Positions 43,791-57,376 of a stretch of DNA of 64,000 nt are shown piece by piece. Both the position numbers and the translations under genes were made by a program. This DNA is from Lolium rigidum (lineage: Eukaryota > Streptophyta > Magnoliopsida > Poales > Poaceae). Location of the stretch: contig NC_061513.1 of the NCBI RefSeq assembly GCF_022539505.1, forward strand, positions 182,558,017 to 182,622,016. Direction: 5' to 3'. The notes beneath the pieces are model-generated. The model did no database searches. It saw only the letters and a list, made by a program, of their open reading frames with translations, and was not told the origin of the DNA. Numbering within the stretch: the stretch's first letter is position 1; every line of letters begins with the position of its first letter.

Positions 43791-46700
43791 TGTCACACCC
43801 CAACTTTTGCAACCATGTTTAGTTGACCCTGGTGCAAAAATCAGGGGGAACAAAAACTTTTTTCCAAAGACTAATTAGATGAATTGTCTTGATTTGCTTG
43901 TTGAGTTTTGTCTTGAGCTACCTCAAAGAACAACACCTCTAGTAGTAAAATCATCCTTGATTTCAAAACTTGGGATCATCTGCCCCTTAATACATCCTTC
44001 TCTCTTATGCCCTAGTAAAAAAAAAAACCCTCAACCTTCACAATTTTGACTAAGTCCTAAATCTATTTCTAGGTTCCATTTTGGAGCCCCTAGATTAAGC
44101 TACCTCTTGCCATCTAACGCAATGCACCTGGTCCTAGACCTACCTTGTCATGAGTACTTCCCAACCATGTCTTTGCCTTGAACCAGATCACTCTCTTACC
44201 CACTTACCCTTGATGGTTTTGAGGCCTAGTCAGCAATCTTTTTTTTGGCAGGCTTAAAAGATTCAAACTTTGGCTCTTGATATCTAAGCACCCACATCTG
44301 TTTTTGGTGAAATGAAGGTATGGATCTCATCTATGCGACACCCTCTACAACTTCCACGTTTTGCATGCCCCATTCTACCTTTACAACCCATTTATTTAAC
44401 TTGGTCTTATACCCTATCCAAGTGTTGCACCACTAGATCCCATTTCCAACTTTTATACCTTGTTTTCTTTGATTGATGTTCTAATATTCAACACCTTGGT
44501 GTAGAAATGATATCTACACTAGCAAATCATCTTCCACACTTGAGAACACTTGTTATTTCTCCTTTCTTTTGGAGGAATTCCCTAAACCCTATACCCATCT
44601 TTTTGACTAGCAAAATAATTCTCGTTTCTCAAATCACCCTCAAGACCTTCCTCATTTTAAAATAGGAGAAGGTTTCATATATATATCTATCATACCTCTC
44701 CCATTCAAATTGTATTTTCTAGGAAACCATTTCATCTCCTATTTACCCAAAATACATGCAACACCACACATACCATTCTTTCTAACTCTCTTTGGTTTTT
44801 GCTATATAGTCAACCCAACTAATAGGATGGGATCTAATGCCTTTTCTTCGACCCATCTCATAATATTCCCACCTATGAGATTTTTATTTCTTTCTACCTA
44901 GTATTGAAATGGTGAGCCCATCATTCCATGCATTTAACCAAACTCACTTTGTGTTGAGCCATGATCTCATCTAGCCTTTATGTCTTGAGGGATTTGGAAA
45001 TCTCCCAAATTTATCACCACCTCCTCATCTATCTAGCATTCTCTCTTCATGAATCAAGTGGACACCATCACCATCATCACCACATTGTTTCCTCTCTTTT
45101 TTGTTTTTGGTTTCTTTTCAAATATTACAAGTTGTTGCAAACCTTGTCACTTCATGATCCCTGGTTTCTCCACTCCCCATCTACCTTCTCTCTTTCTTTT
45201 CCCTCCATTTTTTTCTTCCAAACCCTAGCTAGTTTCTCTCCCTTTTCCATTACATTTGTATGACCGAGCCATGACTTGTTTTTGTTTGAGGCCCAGCCAT
45301 TGTCCCACCTCCGGCCCGACCACAAACCCAATAGAACCACCCCCGGAACCTCTCCCCTCTCCCCCAAACTCAGCCCAAGCCAAACAAGGCCTTCGCCCAA
45401 ACCACACCAAAATCTAACAGCAAAAACGCTCGCTCGGAGACCCTCCCGCTCGATCCCTCACTTCTTCCCGCGCGCACCCCTCTTCTGCTGACGCCATCAC
45501 CGCAACGTCACCCTCTTCCACCGCCCAGACGTCAGCCCTCGCGAGCTCATTGGTCGTGGGCACCACGCACGCCTCCATTGGCCGTGGTCACCGCCCGCTC
45601 GCCCGCTGGTCACCCTCCCCCGCCTATAAAACCCAACCCCCAGCTCACTCCTCCGCCACACCACCTCCTTCCCACTCCCCTGAGCCACACCGAAGCGATG
45701 CAGCCCTCCCCTTCCTCTGCTGCTCGCTGGAGAGAACAGCGCCACCGTGACCACCATGGAGGCGGCGGGCCAGTAGAGCACTTCCCGACGATGGCCTCCT
45801 TCCCCTCTTTTTCCCTACGCTCGCCACCCTCTGCCCGACCTAACCACGCCCTCCATTTCATCCAGGACCGCCGGAGCACGCCGCCGTTGCGGTTGGCCGG
45901 GAGCTGCTGCGAGGAGAAGGCGCCGGGAGAAGCCGCTGATGGAGCGGAGGACGCTGCCTGACGCACGCCCTGGATACCCGCGACACCCCACCGCCCGCCG
46001 GAGTCTCGACGTCGACCGCCGTCGCCCAGACTCCGCCCACGATCGCCGCCGGTAAGCCCCTGGAGCGCCACTCCCTTCTTTCTCGTCCGCCGCGCGGGCG
46101 CCCTGCGTGCGTCTCGCGGGAGAACGACGCCCGAGCATGGGCTGCATGGCCACGTCGGCCATGCAACTGCCTGGCCCGCCCGGGCCCCTCTCCCCTTTTC
46201 TTTTCTTTATTTTTTCTTTTTTCCTCCCTCCACCTGGATAACCGCCTGGGCCGGCCCAACTCACCACCCCCGCACGGCCCAGATCGTTTTCCCGCCCGAT
46301 TAATTAATTTGAACTTTGAAATTTTCTGTAAAACTTGATAAGAACCAGAGAACTTCAAACGTGAATAACTCAAGATATACTGGCCCAAATCCAGTGAAAC
46401 CAATTGCATTAGATTCGAAATTTCATTATCTTTCCAATGCCTCTGGTCCCATATTTTTAGGATGTTTGTACGATTTTTAGTACATTAAACATGATCACTG
46501 CATTCTGGTTAGTATTTCTAATTCCTAAAATTGTAGATCTCATATTTTTGGATGAATCCAATTTTGTTAATCTTGTTTTGTTATTGCCCATATAGGAAAA
46601 ATACCATTTGTCACTGATCATGAAAATTTATCTCTGTTCATGAGTGTATGTGTGTCACATGCAATGAAAGAATAAAAATCTCTTTGACTTATTCAAATCC

Positions 46701-48872
46701 TTGCCATCACTTTGTTTTCAAAATATCCAAACCATGATTTGTTACTTGTAGAACAACTCCCCTGCATATTTTCATGTTTATTTTACTTGATCCTTGGTTC
46801 TTGAGCTATGTGTTGATTGTTTGCTTTATTTACTTTTGCGACGCTAGACACGAACGAGGGAGAAGTTGAAGGGGAGGATTTTAGAGAAAGTTTTGAAGAG
46901 GACCAGGGACAAGCCAACCAAGGCAAGCCATCTCTTGATCTCTGAATGTTGAATCACATTTTGTGATTACTTTGTTGTTATTCTTGTCTCTCGATATATT
47001 TTGTGTGATATCTACTTATGTTGACGGAGCATGCTCACCATGAGCATGTTGGATTCTCTTTGACACCTCACCTACCACCCCCTTTAGGGAAATGGTGGTC
47101 ATTATCATGATCTTGGTGTACCCTCTAAGTGTGAGGGGTATGCCCACTTATCTTGTGTGTGTCGACCTCTTGGCACCCTTCTTGAACCCCTTGTTGATGT
47201 TCCGCATACTTACTCTCGAGTATGTTGAACCCCTTGTTGATCTTATGCATGCATACCCCGAGCATGTATGTCCCCTTGACCATCTATATTATCATCTTCT
47301 TAGCGGTATGATGATTAACATCTTGAACCTTGTTGAATCTTCCAACTTATGTTGTCCCTATACATGCTTATCCTAAGTATGTATGATCCCCTTAACACCT
47401 CAATTGTCATCCCCATAGTGGTATGATGGCTAGCATCATGTCATTGTGACTCTTAGTTCCTTCATAAAACTATAGGTTGGGAACCCCCTTGGAAAAATAC
47501 CTTGTTGAAAAGAATTTTTGAAAACTTTGGGTGAGTTGGACTTACCCAAGCGTGTGTTTATGAAAGGAAAGGATCTTGGCAAAGATGGTTGAAAAGAAAA
47601 TCTTGTTTTCGAAAACTTTGGCGCCTAAGTATTCACCCGTGACAATTAACCCGCGCACCACATTACCCTGGGGTGGGACGGGGCTTAGCCCGTAGTTTGT
47701 TCTTCTTAGCATGGGACACCGCACAACTATATAAGGGTAAGGTTACCCCTGAATCCGGATTGTCGTTGGTGGAGACAATAGTATAACGGGAGGCCTTCGG
47801 GGCTGACCCGTCCGGAAGACACTATGGGTCTCCTGGCTTGGCGGTGGAGCCACGCTCAAAGTGAGGTGAGCTTCCACGGTGCCGGGGAGGTACATACTCC
47901 ATAGGGTAGGATCCCGTGCTTAGACGAATAGGCGAAAGGCTATGTCCGAGTTTTTGTCATGGCATAGTTGATATGCAGGGATGATGCCCACATGATAAAT
48001 TCGCGGATCTTGTGGGGAAAGTGTGCAAACTCTGCAGAGTCAAATCTATTCGAATAGCCGTGTCCGCGGTCATGGACGGTTGAAATGGCTGTTGCTTAGC
48101 CTCGATGAGTTTTGTTTGAGAAAGTGTTTACCAAAGGAAAAAGGAACTTGTTTTCGGAGTACCTGAAGGGTACTAGAATGGTTTGGTTGACCATGTGGAG
48201 ATGGTCGGAAAGGAAATAAACTGGGTTACCCCCTTCCTAGTGTTTTATGTTGTAGAACTCTTTTGAAGTATCTTCTTTAACAAAGATATAGAGATGTCAT
48301 AGAACCCTCTTAGTGTCCCCTTCAACTGCGATGTTGGGATGCTATATCCACAAGAGAAACTGATTCTCTTTCACATGCTATATCCACAAGAGAAACTGAT
48401 TCTCTTTCACATGCTATATCCACAAGAGAAACTATCCTTCTTCTCTTGTCTCTTTTAGTTAGCATTGTTAGCACCTTTCTTGATGGTTTGCGAGTACAAT
48501 TCCAAATGTACTCAGGGCTTTGTCCCTGGCTATTTACTTGGCCAGACTTGGAGGAACACGACGGATGAAGAAGGAGTTGGCGACGTCTATGCGAGCTAGG
48601 AACGTCTTCCCGGCCGCTTGCTCGTAGGGTTATGGCGGATGACTTGGGTACTACGCTGCTGAAGTGATGTTGCTACTCGATGTTTAGTTAGGCCCTTCGA
48701 GGCTATTATGTAAGTAATGGTCATGTGACCTCATTGTAATTTTCTTATTCCGCTTTGTAATGGATGGTGTAATTTGATATCAGTTCGGTTATTTGTTCAC
48801 GACGCACTGATCATGGGATCGTGAACTGTATACATAACAGGGATTTTGGACAACTAGTCCGGGGTCCCCACA
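43791..48872 (+). repeat. 5' LTR of the LARD-like element, 5082 bp
   Basis: TGTCACACCCCAAC to GGGGTCCCCACA. It contains a GC-rich promoter region (45280-46280) with a TATA box, and a 36-bp unit repeated three times near 48331-48430. Open frames within the GC-rich part occur on both strands and are not supported as genes. Confidence 0.88.
45625..45630 (+). promoter_or_regulatory. LTR TATA box
   Basis: TATAAA in CCCCCGCCTATAAAACCC, after a GC-rich stretch; conserved at 61049-61054 in the other LTR. The transcript would start about 30 bp downstream. Confidence 0.65.
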
Positions 48873-48876
48873 GAGC

Positions 48877-48888
48877 TGGTTTCAGAGC
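48877..48888 (+). promoter_or_regulatory. Primer binding site, tRNA-iMet-like
   Basis: TGGTTTCAGAGC, four bases after the LTR. One mismatch from the canonical TGGTATCAGAGC. Confidence 0.7.
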
Positions 48889-49242
48889 TATCCTGACTGT
48901 AGGAGACCTTAGTTAGCATGAACGTTAGTTAGGAAACAAGTACTTGGGAAAAACTATTTACGAAACAAATGTTTTCTTTAGTCGGAAGCATAGCTTCTAC
49001 TCCTCTTATTTCTTCAAAACTTCTAAATTCTTATCTCTCCGCTTTATAAACATGTTTGAACATTCTTACTCTATTGTCTCATCCACTTCAAACATATTGG
49101 ACGATGTCCCAACTCAGACCGGAGACTCAAAAATGGATCAATCCCTCAGGAATACTCATGTATCTCCAATAGCAGCTATTGAAGTTTGGATGCCAACTTA
49201 TCCATACACATATAGGAATAATAAGATCATGTCTTTGGTTAT

Positions 49243-52200
49243 TGTGACGCCCCGGAACCGGTACCATGAGGATCTCAGCGAACCCGCCGAAATCCGCATG
49301 ATATCGATTCAGAGACGCCCTCCGACACGACGTGCGCGACGAATCACACACGTGATGCCAGAGGAATTAACACGAGCGGTAACATTACAACATGATTACA
49401 ATAGAAGCCACAAGATACATATATACAACAACGACTCCAACGAGTCAAGATACAAATAGACAATACAAAGATCCAAATCATACAGAAGATCGAATACATC
49501 CGAGTACGGACAAGATACAAATTGGACTAAGAGTCCTGAAGATAACCAGTGGCGTCCATAACCCTGCCCAGGCCAAGCCGGAAGGGTAACCTTGCTAACG
49601 TCGTCATCTCGTACCTGTCAAATTCGGGCCATCGGTTGCCGACAAAAGGGAGGAAGCAAAAGAGAAACGGGAAAAGGCGAGAGTAAGTACCAAGGAACGA
49701 ACTCCGGCACGTACTTAGCGAGACTAGAAATGGCTATGCTCGCCGAGCGAGTATATATATATATCGCCTGGGGCTATATGGTAGGTTTAGCGGCAACAAA
49801 ACTATAACCAATAGAGACACGCTACAACATCCGTCTAATCAGAGAAGATAAGAGAGCGCATAAGGTAACAGATAAATACTACACAAACATAACCCAGCCA
49901 AATACACATATCCCCTTCAACAATTGCGAAGAGGCAATGTAAAAGGCACTCAACGGTGGGCAAGTTTTATTAGGTATCGGTTGTAGTAATGCTATATTAC
50001 TACGCAAGTTATTAGCAGATTATTAGCAACAAGATAACGGTGTAAGTTGTTCTATGATCAAGCTATACAATTCCAAGTCGTCCATAACCGCGGACACGGC
50101 TTATCGATAAGATGTAAACCCTGCAGGGGTTGCCCAAATGTAACCATACGCATGCTCGACCCACTTACGACAGGTGGATGTCTCATAACAAGACCGTTCC
50201 CAGTTCAACAAGAAAGTCTAGGGGGGCCACCCAACTAAGCTACCCGTGACGAAGTCCGGCCGTACTCCGAAGCGGACTCAGAGGTTTGCGCCGGCGGCTA
50301 GGCGTGCAAACCACACGCTTCGCTAAACGTCCCGCAAGGTACAGTATAGAATATAAACACCCGAAGGAAACAGGAAGTAAACACCCGAAGGCAACAGTAA
50401 GTAAAGCATGGCATACATGGCATCGGCAAATAAAACCAAGGTTGTGGCCCCCTTTTCAACTGACTTGAGAAAAGGTAATGGGTGAGGGGGTCCCAATAAT
50501 CGTCGCGACGCATGGGTAGAGCGCTCAATCTCGGAACAGATAACAAGAACTCGGGTCCTAGGGGACATTAGCGAGTCAAAGTTCCGATGCTTTCGCAAAG
50601 GGGCTCACAGATGCCTCTGCTTACAATTTTAGTTGTTACCAGTTAAGTAGAGCATGTGTATCTCCAACAACTGATATAGCATGTGATAACCTCCCAAAAA
50701 CCCAACATATCCCGATTACAGATCGAGATAAACAACAGAGCCTAAATACACCTACGACTCGCAAGGCTCAAACATCAAGCAACGGCTATGGGTGAGGAAT
50801 GATGCATATAGGATTATTATGGTAGACAAGTGGAATAGGACACGTGACTCGATAAGAAGCGCAACATAAGGATATCAATGCGAGGGAGAGTGTATAATAG
50901 GTGAAGAGAGAGGGCTCGCATGTGAAAAGCTGCAGAAGAACTTGTCGGAGAACTCGTCGTATCTCACAATATCAACACTTCGTGATCCTATCCCGAGAAG
51001 AAGCAAATGCTGGACAAAAAACGGGTGCAAGTCTTACTACTAGGGAAGAAGAACCAGCATGATCAAATGCAGGCATGCATGACATGGCAGATAGGATGCG
51101 ATGCACTTATCCAATTTAATCGGAGTCGGGACCCCGGACAAACAATTAGGTTTGGAGTTGCATTTTCTACCGACAAATTTAAGGGTGGATTAGCCTAGCA
51201 AACATGGCAGGGGTGAGCTACATCAAAGTTAAATGGAACCGGGACAACATATATACAATATCCCACATATTCCATATGTTCCATATTAGGTGATAATGCA
51301 AACTATCACGAATTTATATGATGCATGATGCAACAGCAAGCATGGATGGCATATTCATGTTCCTCATGTTTTTCTGATCAATTTTCATATATAAATCATT
51401 TTATTTCGAGTTACGGTTTGCAAGATATGATTTATGCAAGATTATAACATTTTCTGTAATTTTCAGAAAAACAGAAACATGCTGGGTCTCTTCTTACCGC
51501 GAGCAGAGCTAGCCCAGGTCACTGACCTGCGGGCCAGGGGGCGCTGACACAGCCGCTGACAAGGCAGAGGGTCCCGGGATGATTGTCAACAGATGCAGGG
51601 GGTTCTCCGGAAAAAGTAGGGACCGCGGGTTAGAATCAAAAGAGGCCAGGGGGCTTGATGCAAAAATGAAGGGATCTGGATCTGAGGGTGATTTCTCACC
51701 GGAGGGGAAGTTAGTCCAGGTCGCTGACGGGTGGGGTCAGAAAGGAAGACGTGGCGCCAGCGTGGCGGACGACGTGGCGAACCATGCGCTGCAAGGGGGA
51801 TGCCGCGCGCGTCGCGGGAGCGGCGGTGACCACCGCAGGGTGTCGCGCGTGCGGGCGTTTGGCGGTGTGCCCGGATGCGCGGAAGGGAGCGTCGGCCTCG
51901 CCTCGTCGGCGCGGACCAAGGAGAGGTGGCGCCGTCGTCGAAGATGCGCCGGAGGCTCGCCGGCGGTGAGGATCTGCGAGGCACGATCGGCATCAACGGT
52001 GAGAAATCGAACCAGGAAGCGAGGAGAGAGGAGAGGAGGTGCAGGCGATGCGCGAGCTTACCCCGAAGCCGAGGGCGTGCTCAGAAGGAGCGGAGGAGGA
52101 CTGAGATGGCCGGAATCGAAGAATTTTGCTGCCAGGTCGGAGAAGGAAACGGGGTCGGAGGCGGCGAAATAGAGCGTCCCTGGCTCGATTGGAGGTACCA

Positions 52201-52916
52201 GGCGAATAAGGAGTTCGAGGCGCACCTCCTGGTGGTATCGGTGTGGTGGCGGACATGGTGGAACGGCAGCACGCCGACGAGGGGGGCGCGGTGGTGCTCA
52301 GTGGCTTCACAGAGAAGAGAGAAAAAGGGGAAGAGAAGGAGGCGGCGGCGCAAGGAGGGAAGAGGATGGTTGGCGCTAGGGTTTTCTGGGCAGAGGATAA
52401 AGAAGAGGGGGGAGGCATGTGGTGCGTGGTGGTTGAGTCGAGGACCACGGTGGTCACGCCATCTGCGTGCTCGTGGGGAAGACGACAACGAGGGTGGAGA
52501 TGCTTTTCCCACGAAGGGGTACGGGCCAGGAGATGGAGCGGACTGGTGGGCTGCTGCGGGAAGATGGTGGGCCGCCGGGGTGAGAGGAAACAGGCCAGAA
52601 AAGAGAGAGAGAGACCCAAGGGAGAGAGGAGGGTTTTTATTTTTATTTTCAAATTTCTTTTTCTTTCCTTTTTCAAAACTGTTTTACAAATTGATTTGAA
52701 AGCAATCCCAACAAGGATTTGAATTTTGAAAACAAAGGTGGAGAGAAAGAAAGGTTTTATTATATCACCCCTATGAGAAAGAAATAAAATAATTTAGGGT
52801 TTATAAAATAATTTTATTTTGTTAAAAGCATGGATGATATGATGCATGATGCCATGATGATGCACCAAAGAAAAAGAACAAACAAATCTATTGGGGTCCT
52901 ACCCTGGGCCGTTACA
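49243..52916 (-). repeat. 3' LTR of the nested element
   Basis: TGTGACGCCCCGG to GGCCGTTACA on the plus strand. It shares GC-rich gene-like DNA (51550-52650) with its partner; open frames there occur on both strands and are not supported. Confidence 0.88.
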
Positions 52917-53690
52917 ATCGACACCACTAACAAGGAACCTCGCCCCGAGGTTCCACCTCAAGGTACGGGGGAGAGAGGTGAACTATCGGATCTTCAGGCA
53001 ACGTCTCGATCTCCTCGACACCACTAACAAGAAGTCTTGCTCCAGCTTGGGCGGTCGACACCACCAACAAGAAGTCGTTGTTCCGGTGACGATGATGCAC
53101 TTCTGTCGGATGCCTCGGTCGCAGACGATCAGGCGCCGTACACAAAGATGGAGGAGTAAGAATCACATTGATCCACCCCTTCAAGTAACAAGAGCGAATA
53201 ATAAGAGTAGTCGTTATGGTCGCGACTCCATCCCGCACTCAAAGTATTACTCTGCACATGAATAGGAGAATCGTGTAACAGCTCCCAGAATTCTGATTGA
53301 CGATATCGACAAGCATTGTCAGCGAAGATTCGGCGGAGCCAAAGAACAAAGAATTGTAGAAAGATCAGAGAGGCATAGATGACATCAATGGAGAAGACGA
53401 AGGTTAGCCGCCGGTGATGTTCTTCTGTTGGAAGGTTTTCAAAGATCGGTCCTATTAGATTAAGGCAGAGATAGTCCAACCCACGTCGGAACCTATGACT
53501 CAGAGAAGCTCAGGTAAGAGAGAAGACTCAAAACTCGCAAAGGTAAGAGGAGAAAGAATATAGTTAAGGAGAAAAACAGAGCTAGTCAGTTCTATCTAAC
53601 GAATTTTAGAAAATAGGTTTTGACACTCTAAACTCAACGACCGTTGGCTAGGTTATCCTACAGGCTGGACTAGTGGGGTACCGTCAACCT

Positions 53691-53704
53691 GGGCTCTGAT
53701 ACCA
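53691..53704 (-). promoter_or_regulatory. Primer binding site, tRNA-iMet
   Basis: The minus strand reads TGGTATCAGAGCCC three bases inside the 5' LTR border; perfect core match to tRNA-iMet. Confidence 0.82.
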
Positions 53705-53707
53705 ACT

Positions 53708-56700
53708 TGTTACGCCCCGGAACCGGTACCATGAGGATCTCAGCGAACCCGCCGAAATCCGCATGATATCGATTCAGAGACGCCCTCCGACACGACGTGC
53801 GCGACGAATCACACACGTGATGCCAGAGGAATTAACACGAGCGGTAACATTACAACAGGATTACAATAGAGCCCACAAGATACATATATACAACAACGAC
53901 TCCAACGAGTCAAGATACAAATAGACAATACAAAGATCCAAATCATACAGAAGATCGAATACATCCGAGTACGGACAAGATACAAATTGGACTAAGAGTC
54001 CTGAAGATAACCAGTGGCGTCCATAACCCTGCCCGGGCCAAGCCGGAAGGGTAACCTTGCTAACGTCGTCATCTCGTACCTGTCAAAGTCGGGCCATCGG
54101 TTGCCGACAAAAGGGAGGAAGCAAAAGAGAAAGGGGAAAAGGCGAGAGTAAGTACCAAGGAACGAACTCCGGCACGTACTTAGCGAGACTAGAAATGGCT
54201 ATGCTCGCCGAGCGAGTATATATATATATCGCCTGGGGCTATATGGTAGATTTAGCGGCAGCAAAACTATAACCAATAGAGACACGCTACAACATCCGTC
54301 TAATCAGAGAAGATAAGAGAGCGCATAAGGTAACAGATAAATACTACACAAACATAACCCAGCCAAATACACATATCCCCTTCAACAATTGCGAAGAGGC
54401 AATGTAAAAGGCACTCAACGGTGGGCAAGTTTTATTAGGTATCGGTTGTAGTAATGCTATATTACTACGCAAGTTATTAGCAGATTATTAGCAACAAGAT
54501 AACGGTGTAAGTTGTTCTATGATCAAGCTATACAATTCCAAGTCGTCCATAACCGCGGACACGGCTTATCGATAAGATGTACACCCTGCGGGGGTTGCCC
54601 AAATGTAACCATACGCATGCTCGACGCACTTACGACGGGTGGATGTCTCACAACAAGACCGTTCCCGGTTCAACAAGAAAGTCTAGGGGGCCACCCAACT
54701 AAGCTACCCGTGACGAAGTCCGGCCGTACTCCGAAGCGAACTCGGAGGTTTGCGCCGGTGGCTAGGCGTGCAAACCACACGCTTCGCTAAACGTCCCGCA
54801 AGGTACGAGTACAGAATATAAACACCCGAAGGCAACGGGAAGTAAACACCCGAAGGCAACGAGTAAGTAAAGCATGGCATACATGGCATCGGCAAATAAA
54901 ACCAAGGTTGTGGCCCCTTTTCAACCGACTTGAGAAAAGGTAATGGGTGAGGGGGTCCCAATAATCGTCCCCACGCATGGGTAGAGCGCTCAATCTCGGA
55001 ACAGATAACAAGAACTCGGGTCCTAGGGGACATTAGCGAGTCAAAGTTCCGATGCTTTCGCAAAGGGGCTCACAGATGCCTCTGCTTACAATTTTAGTTG
55101 TTAACAGTTAAGTAGAGCATGTGTATCTCCAACAACTGATATAGCATGTGATAACCTCCCAAAAACCCAACATATCCCGATTACAGATCGAGATAAACAA
55201 CAGAGCCTAAATACGCCTACGACTCGCAAGGCTCAAACATCAAGCAACGGCTATGGGTGAGGAATGATGCATATAGGATTATTATGGTAGACAAGTGGAA
55301 TAGGACACGTGACTCGATAAGAAGCGCAACATAAGGATATCAATGCGAGGGAGAGTGTATAATATGTGAATAGAGAGGGCTCGCCTTTGAAAAGCTGCAG
55401 AAGAACTTGTCGGAGAACTCGTCGTATCTCACATCAACACTTCGTGATCCTATCCCGAGAAGAAGCAAATGCTGGACAAACAACGGGTGCAAGTCTTACT
55501 ACTAGGGAAGAAGAACCAGCATGATCAAATGCAGGCATGCATGACATGGCAGATAGGATGCGATGCACTTATCCAATTTAATCGGAGTCGGGACCCCGGA
55601 CAAACAATTAGGTTTGGAGTTGCATTTCCTACCAACAAATTTAAGGGTGGATTAGCCTAGCAAACATGGCAGGGGTGAGCTACATCAAAGTTAAATGGAA
55701 CCGGGACAACATATATATAATATCCCACATATTCCATATGTTCCATATTAGGTGATAATGCAAACTATCACGAATTTATATGATGCATGATGCAACAGCA
55801 AGCATGGATGGCATATTCATGTTCCTCATGTTTTTCTGATCAATTTTCATATATAAATCATTTTATTTCGAGTTACGGTTTGCAAGATATGATTTATGCA
55901 AGATTATAACATTTTCTGTAATTTTCAGAAAAACAGAAACAGGCTGGGTCTCTTCTTACCGCGAGCAGAGCTAGCCCAGGTCACTGACCTGCGGGCCAGG
56001 GGGCGCTGACACAGCCGCTGGCAAGGCAGAGGGTCCCGGGATGATTATCAACAGATGCAGGGGGTTATCCGGAAAAAGTAGGGACCGCGGGTTAGAATCA
56101 AAAGAGGCCAGGGGGCTTGATGCAAAAACGACGGGATCTGGATCTGAGGGTGATTTCTCACCGGAGGGGAAGTTAGTCCAGGTCGCTGATGGGTGGGGTC
56201 GGAAAGGAAGACGTGGCGCCAGCGTGGCGGACGACGTGGCGAACCATGCGCTGCAAGGGGGATGCCGCGCGCGTCGCGGGAGCGGCGGTGACCACCGCAG
56301 GGCGTCGCGCGTGCGGGCGTTTGGCGGTGTGCCCGGATGCGCGGAAGGGAGCGTCGTCCTCGCCTCGTCGGCGCGGACCAAGGAGAGGTGGCGCCGTCGT
56401 CGAAGATGCGCCGGAGGCTCGCCGGCGGTGAGGATCTGCGAGGCACGATCGGCATCAACGGTGAGAAATCGAACCAGGAAGCGAGGAGAGAGGAGAGGAG
56501 GTGCAGGCGATGCGCGAGCTTACCCCGAAGCCGAGGGCGTGCTCAGAAGGAGCGGAGGAGGACTGAGATGGCCGGAATCGAAGAATTTTGCTGCCAGGTC
56601 GGAGAAGGAAACAGGGTCGGAGGCGGCGAAATAGAGCGTCCCTGGCTCGATTGGAGGTACCAGGCGAATAAGGAGTTCGAGGCGCACCTCCTGGTGGTAT

Positions 56701-57376
56701 CGGTGTGGTGGCGGACATGGTGGAACGGCAGCGCGCCGACGAGGGGGGCGCGTTGGTGCTCGGTGGCTTCACAGAGAAGAGAGAAAAAGGGGAAGAGAAG
56801 GAGGCGGCGGCGCAAGGAGGGAAGAGGAGGGTTGGCGCTAGGGTTTTCTGGGCAGAGGATAAAGAAGAGGGGGGAGGCATGTGGTGCGTGGTAGTTGAGT
56901 CGAGGACCACGGTGGTCACGCCATCTGCGTGCTCGTGGGGAAGACGACAACGAGGGAGGAGATGCTTTTCCCACGAAGGGGTACGGGCCGGGAGATGGAG
57001 CGGACTGGTGGGCTGCTGCGGGAACATGGTGGGCCGCCGGGGTGAGAGGAAACAGGCCGAGAAGAGAGAGAGAGACCCAAGGGAGAGAGGAGGGTTTTTA
57101 TTTTTATTTTCAAATTTCTTTTTCTTTCCTTTTTCAAAACTGTTTTACAAATTGATTTGAAAGCAATCCCAACAAGGATTTGAATTTTGAAAACAAAGGT
57201 GGAGAGAAAGAAAGGTTTTATTATATCACCCCTATGAGAAAGAAATAAAATAATTTAGGGTTTATAAAATAATTTTATTTTGTTAAAAGCATGGATGATA
57301 TGATGCATGATGCCATGTTGATGCACTAAAGAAAAAGAACAAACAAATCTATTGGGGTCCTACCCTGGGCCGTTAC
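53708..57376 (-). repeat. 5' LTR of the nested element
   Basis: TGTTACGCCCCGG to GGCCGTTACA on the plus strand. A TATATATATAT run at 54217-54230 may be its TATA region (minus strand). Confidence 0.88.

Larger units (their letters stand above)
49243..57376 (-). mobile_element. Nested LTR element: 3.67-kb LTRs, 0.79-kb interior, TSD GTTAT
   Basis: LTRs lie at 49243-52916 (3674 bp) and 53708-57376 (3669 bp), with TG...CA ends. TSD GTTAT is at 49238-49242 and 57377-57381. Orientation is minus because the primer site for tRNA-iMet adjoins the inner end of the right LTR. The 791-bp interior (52917-53707) has no gag/pol and no credible ORF, so the element is wholly dependent on others. It split the internal domain of the LARD-like element. 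Confidence 0.9.

Noticed and set aside
45063..45085. Run of seven His codons
   Set aside because: A CAC/CAT microsatellite inside an LTR, not a protein feature.
45550..46410. Overlapping ORFs in the GC-rich part of the LARD-like LTR (repeated at 60974-61700)
   Set aside because: Promoter/leader region with multiple frames open on both strands; no family signature.
48944..49459. 171-codon ORF spanning the LARD-like interior and the nested LTR
   Set aside because: It crosses the insertion boundary at 49243, so it is a chance fusion; the pre-insertion reading shows no known domain.
51579..52676. Long GC-rich ORFs on both strands in the nested element's LTRs (repeated at 56041-57137)
   Set aside because: Open on both strands, biased composition, no domain; preserved in the two LTRs only because they are copies of each other.
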